Notes: generated by a model not told the origin, from the letters alone. Numbered from the stretch's first letter, positions 56,757 to 64,000 are shown. The stretch: 64,000 bases of DNA from Pseudolysinimonas_A sp041984585 (GCA_041984585.1 JBHIXX010000012.1:1-64000); one strand, 5' to 3'. Numbers and translations are program-made.

Positions 56757-57244
56757 CCTCCTCCAGCGCTCCCGCCGTCGATGTCGGGGTGTTCCGCGGA
56801 CTGATCGGATCGATGTCCGACGACGCCGACGCCTGCCTGCGCTTCCTCGACATCTTCCTCGACTCGCTCGACGACCGGGTCGACCGGGTGCGCGCGGCCG
56901 AGGCCCACCCCGGCGCGGCGGACGCCCTCGCGGCGCTGCGCGGCATGGCGACCACCGCCGACATGGTCGGAGCCAGTGAGCTCGCCCACGCGAGCCGTCA
57001 CGTGATCGCCGCGGTCGCCGACGGCACGCGCGTGCCACCCGGGGCGGGGGACTGGCTCGCCGGCATCTCGCAGCGGGCCCGCGGGGAGTTGGAGCGTCTG
57101 GCGATCGCGACGGCCGCATCTCCTGGCGCACCGACCGAGGCTTCGACACCGCCGGGTGCCGCGACGAGCGCGACCTCGCCGGGTGCCGGGCAGACCGAGG
57201 GGTCGGCGCCGCCGGACGATCAGGCGGGCGCGGTCAGCCGGTAG
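56753..57244 (+). CDS. Hpt-like protein lacking the phospho-histidine
   Basis: The 163-residue product has a helical domain (about 8-118) that follows the Hpt pattern: FLDSLDDRVDRVRAAE, then AALRGMATTADMVGASELA where an Hpt domain has HxLKGSSxxxGAxxL. The histidine position is Ala60, so it should not carry phosphate. The last 45 residues are a Pro/Ala/Thr/Ser-rich disordered tail. Its final 25 bases overlap the convergent regulator gene. Assignment to Hpt is by pattern and context and could be wrong. Confidence 0.6.
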   Translation: MTSSSAPAVDVGVFRGLIGSMSDDADACLRFLDIFLDSLDDRVDRVRAAEAHPGAADALAALRGMATTADMVGASELAHASRHVIAAVADGTRVPPGAGDWLAGISQRARGELERLAIATAASPGAPTEASTPPGAATSATSPGAGQTEGSAPPDDQAGAVSR

Positions 57245-58092
57245 CCGACGCCGCGGACCGTCGCGATCCACCGCGGAGTGACAGGGCTCTCGCCGAGCTT
57301 CTTGCGCAGGTTGCCCATGTGCACCTCGATGCCGCGCTGGTCGGCATCCGACACGAACGCGGTGGTGACCCAGGTCTCGCCGCGCAGGACGAGCGCGAGT
57401 TCGCTCTTGGTGCGGACCCGGCGTCCCGACTCGAGCAGGGTCTGCAGCAGGTCGAACTCGCTGCGCGTCAGTGCGACCTCGGCGCCGTCGACCGTCACGA
57501 TGCGCGCGGCCGCGTCGAGCTGGATGCCGTTGTGCACGAGCGGGGCGCCGGTCGGCGGCAGCGCCGTCGCGGGCGGTGTCGGCGCGGCGTCGGGCCCGCC
57601 GGGCATCGCCGCGGGCGGGACAGACCCGGGCGACACGGGCGCGCCGGACCCGTCGACGGCGGGGGCGGCGTGCCGTCCGGCGGCGGGAGCCTGCGGCGGC
57701 GCGGCCTCGCCCGCACGCGGACGACGCAGCATGGCCTCGATCCGCGCCCGCAGCACCCGGGGCCGGAACGGCTTGGTGATGTAGTCGTCGGCGCCCGCCT
57801 CGAGCCCCTGCAGGGTGTCGATCTCCTCGCCGAGCGCGGTGAGCATGACGATGTAGGCGTCGCTGAAGGCGCGGATGCGCTTCGCCGTCTCGAACCCGTC
57901 CATGCCCGGCATGTTGACGTCGAGAGTGATCACGGTGGGCTCGACCCGGCGGACGGCATCCACGCCGGCGTATCCGTCGGCGCACGCCTCGACCGCGAAG
58001 CCGGCCTGGGTGAGCACCGTCTCGAGGAGGTGGCGGATGTCATCGTCGTCTTCGATGATCACCGCCACGCGGCGGTCCCCGGGCACCTCCAT
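57220..58092 (-). CDS. OmpR-family response regulator with long linker
   Basis: The 290-residue product has a receiver domain (about 8-122) with acidic residues Glu14-Asp16, phospho-acceptor Asp58 (TLDVNMP), Thr85 and Lys107. A winged-helix DNA-binding domain spans about 188-288 (LTRSEFDLLQTLLESG; VHMGNLRKKLGE; IATVRGVGYRL). An unusual Pro/Ala/Gly linker of about 60 residues separates them; 10-20 is normal. I place the start at ATG 58092, seven bases after a TAAAGT box; a GTG two codons earlier touches that box. It converges with the kinase operon. Confidence 0.9.
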   Translation of the reverse strand: MEVPGDRRVAVIIEDDDDIRHLLETVLTQAGFAVEACADGYAGVDAVRRVEPTVITLDVNMPGMDGFETAKRIRAFSDAYIVMLTALGEEIDTLQGLEAGADDYITKPFRPRVLRARIEAMLRRPRAGEAAPPQAPAAGRHAAPAVDGSGAPVSPGSVPPAAMPGGPDAAPTPPATALPPTGAPLVHNGIQLDAAARIVTVDGAEVALTRSEFDLLQTLLESGRRVRTKSELALVLRGETWVTTAFVSDADQRGIEVHMGNLRKKLGESPVTPRWIATVRGVGYRLTAPA

Positions 58093-58099
58093 GCCCACG

Positions 58100-58105
58100 A
58101 CTTTA
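58100..58105 (-). promoter_or_regulatory. -10 element of the response regulator, leaderless start
   Basis: On the minus strand TAAAGT ends seven bases before the ATG at 58092. Confidence 0.5.
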
Positions 58106-58119
58106 TCGGGCGGCGCGGG

Positions 58120-58752
58120 TCACTCCGCGTCGGCGTCCCGGGCGCGCCGCGCCGCGAGGCGGTCGGCGCCGACCCAGGCGAGCGGGAGCAGCCCCGCGGC
58201 GATGAGCGCCTTGACCGCTCCGCCGATCAGGAACGGCCACAGGCCGGCGTTCAGCACCGAGCCGAGGTCGTTCGGGAGTCCGGCCGCGCCGAGCCACGCC
58301 GCGAGCCAGGGCAGGCCGATCGCGAACACGACGAGCGTGCCGACGGCGAAGGTCGCCAGCGCCTTGAGGAACTTGCGCTCCCAGGCGCGCTCGGAGAGCC
58401 AGCCGACGAGCGCGGCCGACACGACGAAGCCGACGATGTAGCCGCCGGTGGGGCCGAGGATGACCGCCCAGCCGTTCGCGCCGTCGCTGAAGATCGGGGC
58501 GCCGAGACCGCCGACGACGGCGTAGAGCGCGAGCGCCAGTCCGCCGCGCACCATGCCGAGGCTCGCACCGACCAGGAGCACGGCGAGCGTCTGCCCGGTG
58601 ATCGGCACCGGCCAGAGCGGGATCGCGACCTGCGCGAGGCCCGCGGTGAGCGCCGCGCCGGCGACGACCAGAAGCGCGTCGAGGCCGAGGCTGCGGGGGA
58701 GCACGCGGTCGACGAGGACAGTGCGGCCGGCGGACGGGGCGAGAGCGGACAT
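58120..58752 (-). CDS. bioY: Biotin transporter BioY
   Basis: Substrate-binding S component of an ECF-type biotin importer. The 210-residue product has six hydrophobic helices and the family motifs PLWPVPITGQTLAVLL and GPTGGYIVGFV, plus GGAVKALIAAGLLPLAW at the C-terminus. No bioM/bioN genes for the ATPase and T subunit are adjacent, so it uses shared ECF components or works alone. ATG 58752 is preceded by gaaggga. Confidence 0.94.
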   Translation of the reverse strand: MSALAPSAGRTVLVDRVLPRSLGLDALLVVAGAALTAGLAQVAIPLWPVPITGQTLAVLLVGASLGMVRGGLALALYAVVGGLGAPIFSDGANGWAVILGPTGGYIVGFVVSAALVGWLSERAWERKFLKALATFAVGTLVVFAIGLPWLAAWLGAAGLPNDLGSVLNAGLWPFLIGGAVKALIAAGLLPLAWVGADRLAARRARDADAE

Positions 58753-58821
58753 CCGGTTTCCCTTCGGTGCGGGGAGGTCGTAGCGCGCGATCCGGGGCCC
58801 GGTCGCGGGGTGGCGCTCCGG

Positions 58822-58830
58822 CTAGACTAG
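58822..58830. promoter_or_regulatory. Shared divergent -10 of bioY and the ABC-F gene
   Basis: CTAGACTAG contains TAGACT on the plus strand (58823-58828) and TAGTCT on the minus strand (58829-58824). The two polymerases could not sit there together. Leaders would be about 52 bases (ABC-F) and about 65 bases (bioY). Confidence 0.5.
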
Positions 58831-58886
58831 CGGGCTGCGACTGCCGCTCCTTAGTCGACTCCCCACCGAAGAAACGGACGTTCATC

Positions 58887-60485
58887 GTGCTCGCCGTGCA
58901 AGGCCTCGAGATCCGCGTCGGCGCGCGCCTCCTGATGGAGGACGTCGCGTTCCGGGTCGACGCCGGCGACAAGGTGGGGCTCGTCGGGCGCAACGGCGCC
59001 GGCAAGACCACGCTCACCAAGACCCTCGCCGGGGAGACCCAGCCGACTGCCGGTCGGATCGACCGGACCGGTGAGATCGGCTACCTGCCGCAGGACCCGC
59101 GCTCCGGCGACCCGGATGACACGGCGCGCACCCGCATCCTCGACGCCCGGGGACTCGGCCGCCTGGTGCTCGGGATGCGCGAGGCGACCGAGGCGATGGC
59201 CAGCAGCGACCCGGCCGAGAGCGAGGCGGCGATGAGCCGGTACGCGAAGCTCGAGGACCGCTTCCTCGCGCTGGGCGGCTACGCGGCCGAGGCCGAGGCC
59301 GCGTCGATCGCCTCCAACCTCGCGCTGCCCGACCGCATCCTCGACCAGCAGCTGAAGACCCTGTCGGGCGGTCAGCGGCGCCGCATCGAGCTGGCGCGCA
59401 TCCTGTTCTCGGGCGCCGACACGATGATCCTCGACGAGCCGACCAACCACCTCGACGCCGATTCGGTGGTCTGGCTGCGCGAGTTCCTCAAGGCCTACTC
59501 CGGCGGCGTCATCGTGATCAGCCACGACGTCGACCTGGTCGAGGAGACCGTGAACAAGGTCTTCTACCTCGACGCCAACCGCCAGCAGCTCGACGTCTAC
59601 AACATGGGCTGGAAGCACTACCTGCGTCAGCGCGAGGCCGACGAGGAGCGCCGCAAGAAGGAGCGCGCCAACGCCGAGAAGAAGGCGACTGCCCTGCAGC
59701 AGCAGGCCGCGAGGTTCGGGGCGAAGGCGTCGAAGGCGGCGGCGGCGCACCAGATGGTCGCGCGCGCCGAGAAGCTGCTCTCCGGTCTCGAGGAGGTGCG
59801 GGCCGTCGATCGCGTCGCGAAACTGCGCTTCCCCGAGCCGGCCGCCTGCGGGCGCACGCCGCTCGCCGCATCCGATCTGTCGAAGAGCTACGGGTCGCTG
59901 GAGATCTTCACCGCCGTCGACCTCGCCATCGACCGCGGATCGAAGGTCGTGGTGCTCGGCCTCAACGGCGCCGGCAAGACGACGCTGCTGCGCATCCTCG
60001 CCGGGGTGGACCGCCCCGACACGGGGCGCGTGGAGCCCGGCCACGGCCTGCGGATCGGGTACTACGCCCAGGAGCACGAGACCATCGACGTGGCGCGATC
60101 GGTGCTGCAGAACATGGTGAGCGCGTCACCGAACCTCACCGAGACCGAGGCGCGCAAGGTGCTCGGCTCGTTCCTGTTCACCGGCGACGACGTGCACAAG
60201 CCCGCCGGGGTGCTCTCCGGCGGCGAGAAGACCCGCCTCGCCCTGGCGATGATCGTGGTCTCGGGCGCGAACGTGCTGCTGCTCGACGAGCCGACCAACA
60301 ACCTCGACCCGGCGAGCCGTGAGGAGATCCTCGGCGCTCTCGCGGGGTACACGGGCGCCGTCGTGCTCGTGTCACACGACGAGGGCGCCGTCGAGGCGCT
60401 CAACCCGGAGCGGGTGCTGATCCTGCCGGACGGGGTCGAGGACCACTGGAACCGGGACTACGCGGGTCTCGTCGCCCTGGCCTGA
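58887..60485 (+). CDS. ABC-F family ATPase
   Basis: Soluble twin ABC protein of the translation-factor/antibiotic-resistance group. The 532-residue product has Walker A motifs at Lys40 (GRNGAGKTT) and Lys364 (GLNGAGKTT), signatures LSGGQRRRIE and LSGGEKTRLA, and Walker B with DEPTNHLD and DEPTNNLD. The charged linker between the domains (about 245-300: EADEERRKKERANAEKKATAL region) is the P-site tRNA interaction motif of the family. No transmembrane segments. Which ribosomal task it has cannot be read here. The GTG start gives the normal N-terminus; its ribosome site is weak. Its last 28 bases overlap the SURF1 gene on the other strand. Confidence 0.93.
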   Translation: MLAVQGLEIRVGARLLMEDVAFRVDAGDKVGLVGRNGAGKTTLTKTLAGETQPTAGRIDRTGEIGYLPQDPRSGDPDDTARTRILDARGLGRLVLGMREATEAMASSDPAESEAAMSRYAKLEDRFLALGGYAAEAEAASIASNLALPDRILDQQLKTLSGGQRRRIELARILFSGADTMILDEPTNHLDADSVVWLREFLKAYSGGVIVISHDVDLVEETVNKVFYLDANRQQLDVYNMGWKHYLRQREADEERRKKERANAEKKATALQQQAARFGAKASKAAAAHQMVARAEKLLSGLEEVRAVDRVAKLRFPEPAACGRTPLAASDLSKSYGSLEIFTAVDLAIDRGSKVVVLGLNGAGKTTLLRILAGVDRPDTGRVEPGHGLRIGYYAQEHETIDVARSVLQNMVSASPNLTETEARKVLGSFLFTGDDVHKPAGVLSGGEKTRLALAMIVVSGANVLLLDEPTNNLDPASREEILGALAGYTGAVVLVSHDEGAVEALNPERVLILPDGVEDHWNRDYAGLVALA

Positions 60486-61324
60486 TCCGCCGACGTTTCG
60501 ACCCGACCGGCCGACTCGCCCTCGGCCGCGTCGAGCAGGGCGTCCTCGATGTCCGCGTCGGTGACCCGGGTCCGGGCCGGGCGGGCCGGGATCTCGCCGG
60601 CGTCCTCGCGCGCGATCCGCCGCTCCCGCCGCACCGCCCAGATGAGGGCGACGACGGCGAGCAGGCCGAACGCGATCCACTGCAGGGCGTAGGAGAGGTG
60701 GGGACCCTCGTCGACCTCCGGCGGCACGGCCGGCAGCGGAGCCGACGCCGGAGCGGGGTCCTCGGAGACGAGCTGCCCGTACATCCCGATCGCCACCTCG
60801 TCGCCGAGCAGGTCGGCGATCGTCGGCAGGTTGATCGTCGCGACCTGACCGGCCGGGGCGCCGCGGCCGGCGATCGTCGCCTCGCCGGTGCGCAGCCGGA
60901 CCACCACGGTCACCTCGCCGGAGGGCGGGGCGGGCACGGCATCCGGGGCGTCGGGGGTGCTGCCCACAGGAACCCAGCCGCGGTCGACGATCCACAACGT
61001 GCCGTCGGCGGTGCGCAGCGGGACGAGCACCTCGAAGCCGGCCGCCGCGCCGTACGGCCGGTTGCGCACGACGAGCTGCTGCTCGGGCAGGTACTCGCCG
61101 ACGAGCGTCACCGGGGTCCACTGCGCCGCCTCGTCCTCGGCATCCGGATCGGGGAGCACCTCGGCGACCGGCACCGGCGCCGCGTCGTAGTTCGCCTCGA
61201 TCACGGCGATTCGATCGAGCGCCTCCTCGCGCCGCGCCCACTGCCACCAGGAGAGCAGCCCGCAGACGGTGGCGAACACCACCACGAGCGCCAGATAGCC
61301 GCCCCAGCGTCGCAGCCAGCTCAT
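60458..61324 (-). CDS. SURF1 family cytochrome oxidase assembly protein
   Basis: Assists assembly of heme A-containing cytochrome c oxidase; ctaA and ctaB are 11-14 kb away in this window. The 288-residue product has the two-helix layout of the family: a helix at about 9-27 (ending SWWQWARREEALDRI), a large extracytoplasmic domain with NRPYGAAAGFEVLVPLRTADG and VDRGWVPVG, and a second helix at about 210-231. A charged cytoplasmic tail of 57 residues follows. The ATG overlaps the stop of the upstream small gene. Confidence 0.92.
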   Translation of the reverse strand: MSWLRRWGGYLALVVVFATVCGLLSWWQWARREEALDRIAVIEANYDAAPVPVAEVLPDPDAEDEAAQWTPVTLVGEYLPEQQLVVRNRPYGAAAGFEVLVPLRTADGTLWIVDRGWVPVGSTPDAPDAVPAPPSGEVTVVVRLRTGEATIAGRGAPAGQVATINLPTIADLLGDEVAIGMYGQLVSEDPAPASAPLPAVPPEVDEGPHLSYALQWIAFGLLAVVALIWAVRRERRIAREDAGEIPARPARTRVTDADIEDALLDAAEGESAGRVETSADQARATRPA

Positions 61325-61581
61325 CGTCCGCGCCCCCCGCCGCCGTCGGGGACGGCGTCGACGGGGGAGTCCAGCGCGGAGACCAGCACCGGGAAGCCGC
61401 GGGTGCCGAGATAGTCGGCGAGCGTGCCGCGGTGGGCGTCGCAGGCGAGCCAGACCTTCACCCGGTCGGCGGTGTGGATGCGGGGGTTGCGCCAGTTGAC
61501 CCGCCAGACGGCGTCGGCGGTGCACCCGGAGGACGAGCACTGCGGGTCGGGTCCGGCGGCGCCGCCGAGCCGGCCGATCAT
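61321..61581 (-). CDS. Small putative zinc-binding protein, conserved in actinobacteria
   Basis: The 86-residue product has Cys15, Cys20, Cys47 and His50 spaced like a small zinc ribbon (QCSSSGC and WLACDAH) around the conserved stretch AVWRVNWRNPRIH. Similar proteins are known in actinobacterial genomes without an assigned function. I chose ATG 61581, preceded by ggag at good spacing; a longer frame to 61689 adds only low-complexity residues. It is coupled to SURF1 (ATGA), so a role near oxidase assembly or metal handling is a fair guess, no more. Confidence 0.75.
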   Translation of the reverse strand: MIGRLGGAAGPDPQCSSSGCTADAVWRVNWRNPRIHTADRVKVWLACDAHRGTLADYLGTRGFPVLVSALDSPVDAVPDGGGGRGR

Positions 61582-61633
61582 CGGCGCGCTCCGACCCGCA
61601 CCGGCCGTCGGAGGCGTGCTCCCGGCCGCGACC

Positions 61634-61909
61634 TCACGCGTCGTCCTGACGGCGCTCCAGCACGCCGCCCGGGCGCTCGGAGGCGCCACCGCGCGGGCGG
61701 AGGGTCGCGTTGCCGACGACGACCGCGAAGTAGGGGATGAAGACGGCGCCGAGGATGGGGAGGATGACCCACCAGCCGGGCACGACGAAGCACAGCCCGA
61801 GGCAGGCGACGCGGATGGCCATCATGATCGCGTAGCGGATGAGGCGGGCGCGCTGCTCCTGCTCCGGCGAGGGCGGGAGGTCGGTGATGACGGCGGGCGG
61901 ACGGCGCAT
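61634..61909 (-). CDS. DUF3099 membrane protein
   Basis: The 91-residue product starts MRRPPAVITDLPPSP and has two adjacent helices (about 25-44 and 46-66) with FVVPGWWVILPILGAVFIPYFAVV, the DUF3099 pattern, then a polar tail. Function unknown. The ATG follows ggagg. A minus-strand TAGGCT (61925-61920) ten bases before it is the likely -10 of this gene and the two after it. Confidence 0.85.
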   Translation of the reverse strand: MRRPPAVITDLPPSPEQEQRARLIRYAIMMAIRVACLGLCFVVPGWWVILPILGAVFIPYFAVVVGNATLRPRGGASERPGGVLERRQDDA

Positions 61910-61919
61910 GGTCGCCTCC

Positions 61920-61925
61920 AGCCTA
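61920..61925 (-). promoter_or_regulatory. -10 element of the DUF3099-SURF1 unit
   Basis: On the minus strand TAGGCT ends ten bases before the DUF3099 ATG. The intervening bases contain ggagg, so the message would have a leader of only a few bases. Confidence 0.45.
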
Positions 61926-61958
61926 CGTCGCCGTGCCGGTCGCCGCGGGGTGCGCCGA

Positions 61959-61964
61959 TAGGCT
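61959..61964 (+). promoter_or_regulatory. -10 element of fabG, leaderless start
   Basis: TAGGCT ends six bases before the ATG at 61971. It is divergent from the DUF3099 promoter 34 bases away. Confidence 0.65.
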
Positions 61965-61970
61965 GGCCGG

Positions 61971-62678
61971 ATGACCAGCAGGACCGTCCTCGTCACCGGA
62001 GGCAACCGCGGCATCGGCCGCGCGATCGCCGCGGAGTTCGTCGCCCAGGGTCACCGCGTCGCGGTGACCGCGCGCTCGGGGGAGGGCCCGGAGGGCACCC
62101 TCGCGGTGCGCGCCGACGTCACCGACGCCGAGGCGCTGGACGCCGCGTTCGCCGAGGTGGAGAAGGAGCTGGGTCCGGTCGAGGTGGTCGTCGCCAACGC
62201 CGGCATCACCCGCGACACCCTGCTGTTGCGGATGACCGATGCCGAGTTCGACGAGGTCGTCGACACCAACCTGGGCGGCGCGTTCAAGGTCGTCAAGCGG
62301 GCCTCGAAGGGGATGCTGAAGGCGAAGTTCGGCCGCGTCATCCTCATCTCCAGCGTCGTCGGCCTGCTCGGCAGCGCCGGGCAGATCAACTACGCCGCCT
62401 CGAAGTCCGGTCTCATCGGCATCGCCCGCTCGCTCACCCGCGAGCTCGGCTCGCGCGGCATCACCGCGAACGTCGTGGCGCCGGGGTTCATCGAGACCGA
62501 GATGACCGCCGAGCTGCCCGAGGCGACGCAGGCGGAGTACAAGAAGTCGATCCCGGCGGGCCGGTTCGCGACGCCGGACGAGGTCGCGAAGGTCGTCACC
62601 TGGCTCGCCTCCGACGACGCGGCGTACATCTCGGGCGCGGTCATCCCGGTCGACGGCGGCCTCGGGATGGGCCACTAG
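61971..62678 (+). CDS. fabG: 3-Oxoacyl-[ACP] reductase (short-chain dehydrogenase)
   Basis: NADPH-dependent reductase of fatty acid elongation. The 235-residue product has TGGNRGIG (residues 9-16), NAG (76-78) and the catalytic Ser128, Tyr141 and Lys145. It resembles the MabA/FabG1 form of actinobacteria in VTGGNRGIGRAIA and in the ending PVDGGLGMGH. No other fatty-acid genes are adjacent, so a different ketone substrate is possible. Confidence 0.9.
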   Translation: MTSRTVLVTGGNRGIGRAIAAEFVAQGHRVAVTARSGEGPEGTLAVRADVTDAEALDAAFAEVEKELGPVEVVVANAGITRDTLLLRMTDAEFDEVVDTNLGGAFKVVKRASKGMLKAKFGRVILISSVVGLLGSAGQINYAASKSGLIGIARSLTRELGSRGITANVVAPGFIETEMTAELPEATQAEYKKSIPAGRFATPDEVAKVVTWLASDDAAYISGAVIPVDGGLGMGH

Positions 62679-62759
62679 CACCGACCCTCCGCGCGGGTCG
62701 CGAGAGCGCGCGGATCCGCGCCTCGGCGCTCAGCGGCGCGGCGACCAGGGGCCCGGCGG

Positions 62760-63401
62760 TCAGCCGCGGGGCAGCCCCAACGCGGGGAGCACCATCGACA
62801 GGTCCCGCTCGTCGAGCAGGGTGTGCGCCTTGTCGCGCACGGGCGCCTTCGCGTCGAAGCCGATGGCGAGCCCGCAGATCGCCATCATCGGCAGGTCGTT
62901 CGCCCCGTCGCCGACGGCCACCGTCTGACGCAACGGCAGGTCGGCATCCGCCGCCCACTCGCGCAGCGCCGACGCCTTCGCCTCGGCATCGACGATGGGC
63001 GGAATGAGGCCGCCGGTGAGCCGGCCGTCGGCGACCTCGAGCCGGTTGGCCCGCCAGTGGTCGAGCCCGAGCTCGCGGGCGAGCGGGTCGATGATCTCGT
63101 GGAATCCGCCCGAGACGACGGCGACTCGTCCGCCCGCGGCGTGCACGCCGTCGATCATCTCGGGCACCCCGCGCGTCACCCGCACCCGGTCGCGCACGCG
63201 CTGCACGGCGTCCTCGTCGAGTCCGGCGAGGGTGGCGACGCGCTCGCGCAGGCTCTCCTCGAAGTCCAGCTCGCCGTTCATCGCCCGGAACGTGATGTCG
63301 CGCACCGCCTCCTCGGAGCCGGCCTCCTCGGCGAGCAGCTCGATGACCTCGTCCTCGATCAGGGTCGAGTCGACATCGAGCACGACGAGGAACCGGGCCA
63401 C
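62760..63401 (-). CDS. serB: Phosphoserine phosphatase
   Basis: Releases serine from phosphoserine, the last step of serine synthesis; serine then feeds tryptophan synthase. The 213-residue HAD-family product has the nucleophile motif DVDSTLIEDE (Asp9, Asp11), VVSGGFHEI, the conserved Lys region and GDGANDLPMM. It lacks the N-terminal ACT-like domains of mycobacterial SerB. The GTG at 63401 is preceded by ggag. Confidence 0.95.
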   Translation of the reverse strand: MARFLVVLDVDSTLIEDEVIELLAEEAGSEEAVRDITFRAMNGELDFEESLRERVATLAGLDEDAVQRVRDRVRVTRGVPEMIDGVHAAGGRVAVVSGGFHEIIDPLARELGLDHWRANRLEVADGRLTGGLIPPIVDAEAKASALREWAADADLPLRQTVAVGDGANDLPMMAICGLAIGFDAKAPVRDKAHTLLDERDLSMVLPALGLPRG

Positions 63402-63452
63402 GGGTGCTCCAGGGGGTCGGACCGCGCGGGACGCGGGTGAGGCGGATGCCGC

Positions 63453-64000
63453 TCAGGCGGCGACGTGCACGCCCTTGCCGACCACGGTGATCCCCGAGTC
63501 GGTGACGGTGAAACCGCGGGCCCGATCGGCGTCGTGGTCGACCCCGACGACCGCTCCCGGGTCGAGGACGACGTTCTTGTCGAGGATAGCGCGCTGCACG
63601 ACGGCGCCCTCGCCGATGGCGACGCGGTCGAACACCACGGCATCCGTCACCGTCGCGGCGGACCCGACCGTCACCCAGGGGCTCAGCACCGAGCGCTCGA
63701 CGTGCCCGCCGGAGACGACGCAACCCAGGCCGACGATCGAGTCGATGACGTTCCCGAGCGCCCCCTTCTCGTCGCGCACGAACTTGGCGGGCGGCGAGTT
63801 GAGCTGCTGGCTGAAGATCGGCCACGCGGTGTTGTAGAGGTTGAACACCGGCAGGGTGGCGATCAGGTCCTGGTGGGCCTCGAAGTACGACTCGATCGTC
63901 CCCACGTCGCGCCAGTAGTAGCGGTCGCGCTCCGTCGACCCGGGAACGTCGTTGCGCTGCAGGTCGTAGACGGCCGCGTCGTCCCGCGCGACGAAGTCGG
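63453..64000 (-). CDS. glgC: Glucose-1-phosphate adenylyltransferase, C-terminal part
   Basis: Makes ADP-glucose for glycogen. Only about the last 182 codons are in the window; the start lies beyond its end. The visible part begins in DFVARDDAAVYDLQRND, passes through RYYWRDVGTIESYFEAHQDL, the highly conserved end of the nucleotidyltransferase domain, and continues as a left-handed beta-helix with hexapeptide-like repeats (GHVERSVLSPWVTVG; VFDRVAIGEGAVV). It ends GKGVHVAA. Confidence 0.95.
   Translation of the reverse strand, partial: DFVARDDAAVYDLQRNDVPGSTERDRYYWRDVGTIESYFEAHQDLIATLPVFNLYNTAWPIFSQQLNSPPAKFVRDEKGALGNVIDSIVGLGCVVSGGHVERSVLSPWVTVGSAATVTDAVVFDRVAIGEGAVVQRAILDKNVVLDPGAVVGVDHDADRARGFTVTDSGITVVGKGVHVAA

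Noticed and set aside
58720..58750. BioQ or BirA operator between bioY and the ABC-F gene
   Set aside because: No convincing palindrome of either type was found in the 134-base gap, apart from the overlapping -10 boxes.

Overview
The window is a gene-dense, very GC-rich (roughly 70 % by eye) stretch of actinobacterial chromosome. The gene set (RbpA, WhiA, PdtaR-type ANTAR regulator, OpcA, HGxxPAAW-family membrane protein, DUF3099), the many GTG starts and the gene order point to a Microbacteriaceae-like actinomycete. The genus cannot be fixed from the sequence. I see no prophage, insertion sequence or CRISPR array. Almost everything is core metabolism and information processing.

Layout: 1-4.2 kb, end of a tryptophan cluster (HGxxPAAW protein tail, trpC, trpB, trpA) and lgt. 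4.3-11.9 kb, glutamate synthase gltBD and pyruvate kinase. 11.9-13.9 kb, a lipoprotein, tRNA-Leu(CAA) with a nearby duplicate of its 3' end, the ANTAR regulator pdtaR and a hotdog thioesterase. 14-20 kb, polA, a DUF885 metallopeptidase-like gene and rpsA. 20-34.7 kb, DUF4126, coaE, uvrB, a methyltransferase/glycosyltransferase pair, a deazaflavin-type reductase, uvrA, uvrC, rapZ, whiA. 34.7-39.2 kb, sodA, gap-pgk-tpiA, secG, rbpA. 39.3-47.4 kb, a six-gene minus-strand pentose-phosphate operon (tkt-tal-pgi-zwf-opcA-pgl), nearly all stop/start overlaps. 47.6-49.5 kb, convergent heme A genes ctaB and ctaA. 49.7-53.7 kb, an Fe-S assembly operon (sufB-sufD-Rieske-sufC-sufT). 53.9-58.1 kb, a signalling module: sensor kinase, seven-helix protein with a degenerate GGDEF domain, Hpt-like protein without the phospho-histidine, and a convergent OmpR-type regulator. 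58.1-64 kb, bioY, an ABC-F ATPase, SURF1 with two small partners, fabG, serB and the 3' part of glgC.

The carbon genes fit together: gap/pgk/tpiA/pyk give lower glycolysis, the minus-strand operon gives the oxidative and non-oxidative pentose-phosphate branches, gltBD assimilates ammonia, and the opposite-strand glgC fragment opens glycogen synthesis. CtaA, CtaB and SURF1 all serve the heme-copper oxidase.

Two things stand out. First, fourteen transcription units show a TAnnnT element 6-7 bases before a start codon, a strong signature of leaderless transcription, including one in front of a six-codon upstream ORF that overlaps sufT. Second, the 53.9-58.1 kb module pairs an intact kinase and response regulator with two membrane/soluble partners whose catalytic motifs are lost. 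This is the best candidate here for an undescribed system; the methyltransferase/glycosyltransferase pair wedged between uvrB and uvrA is the next.
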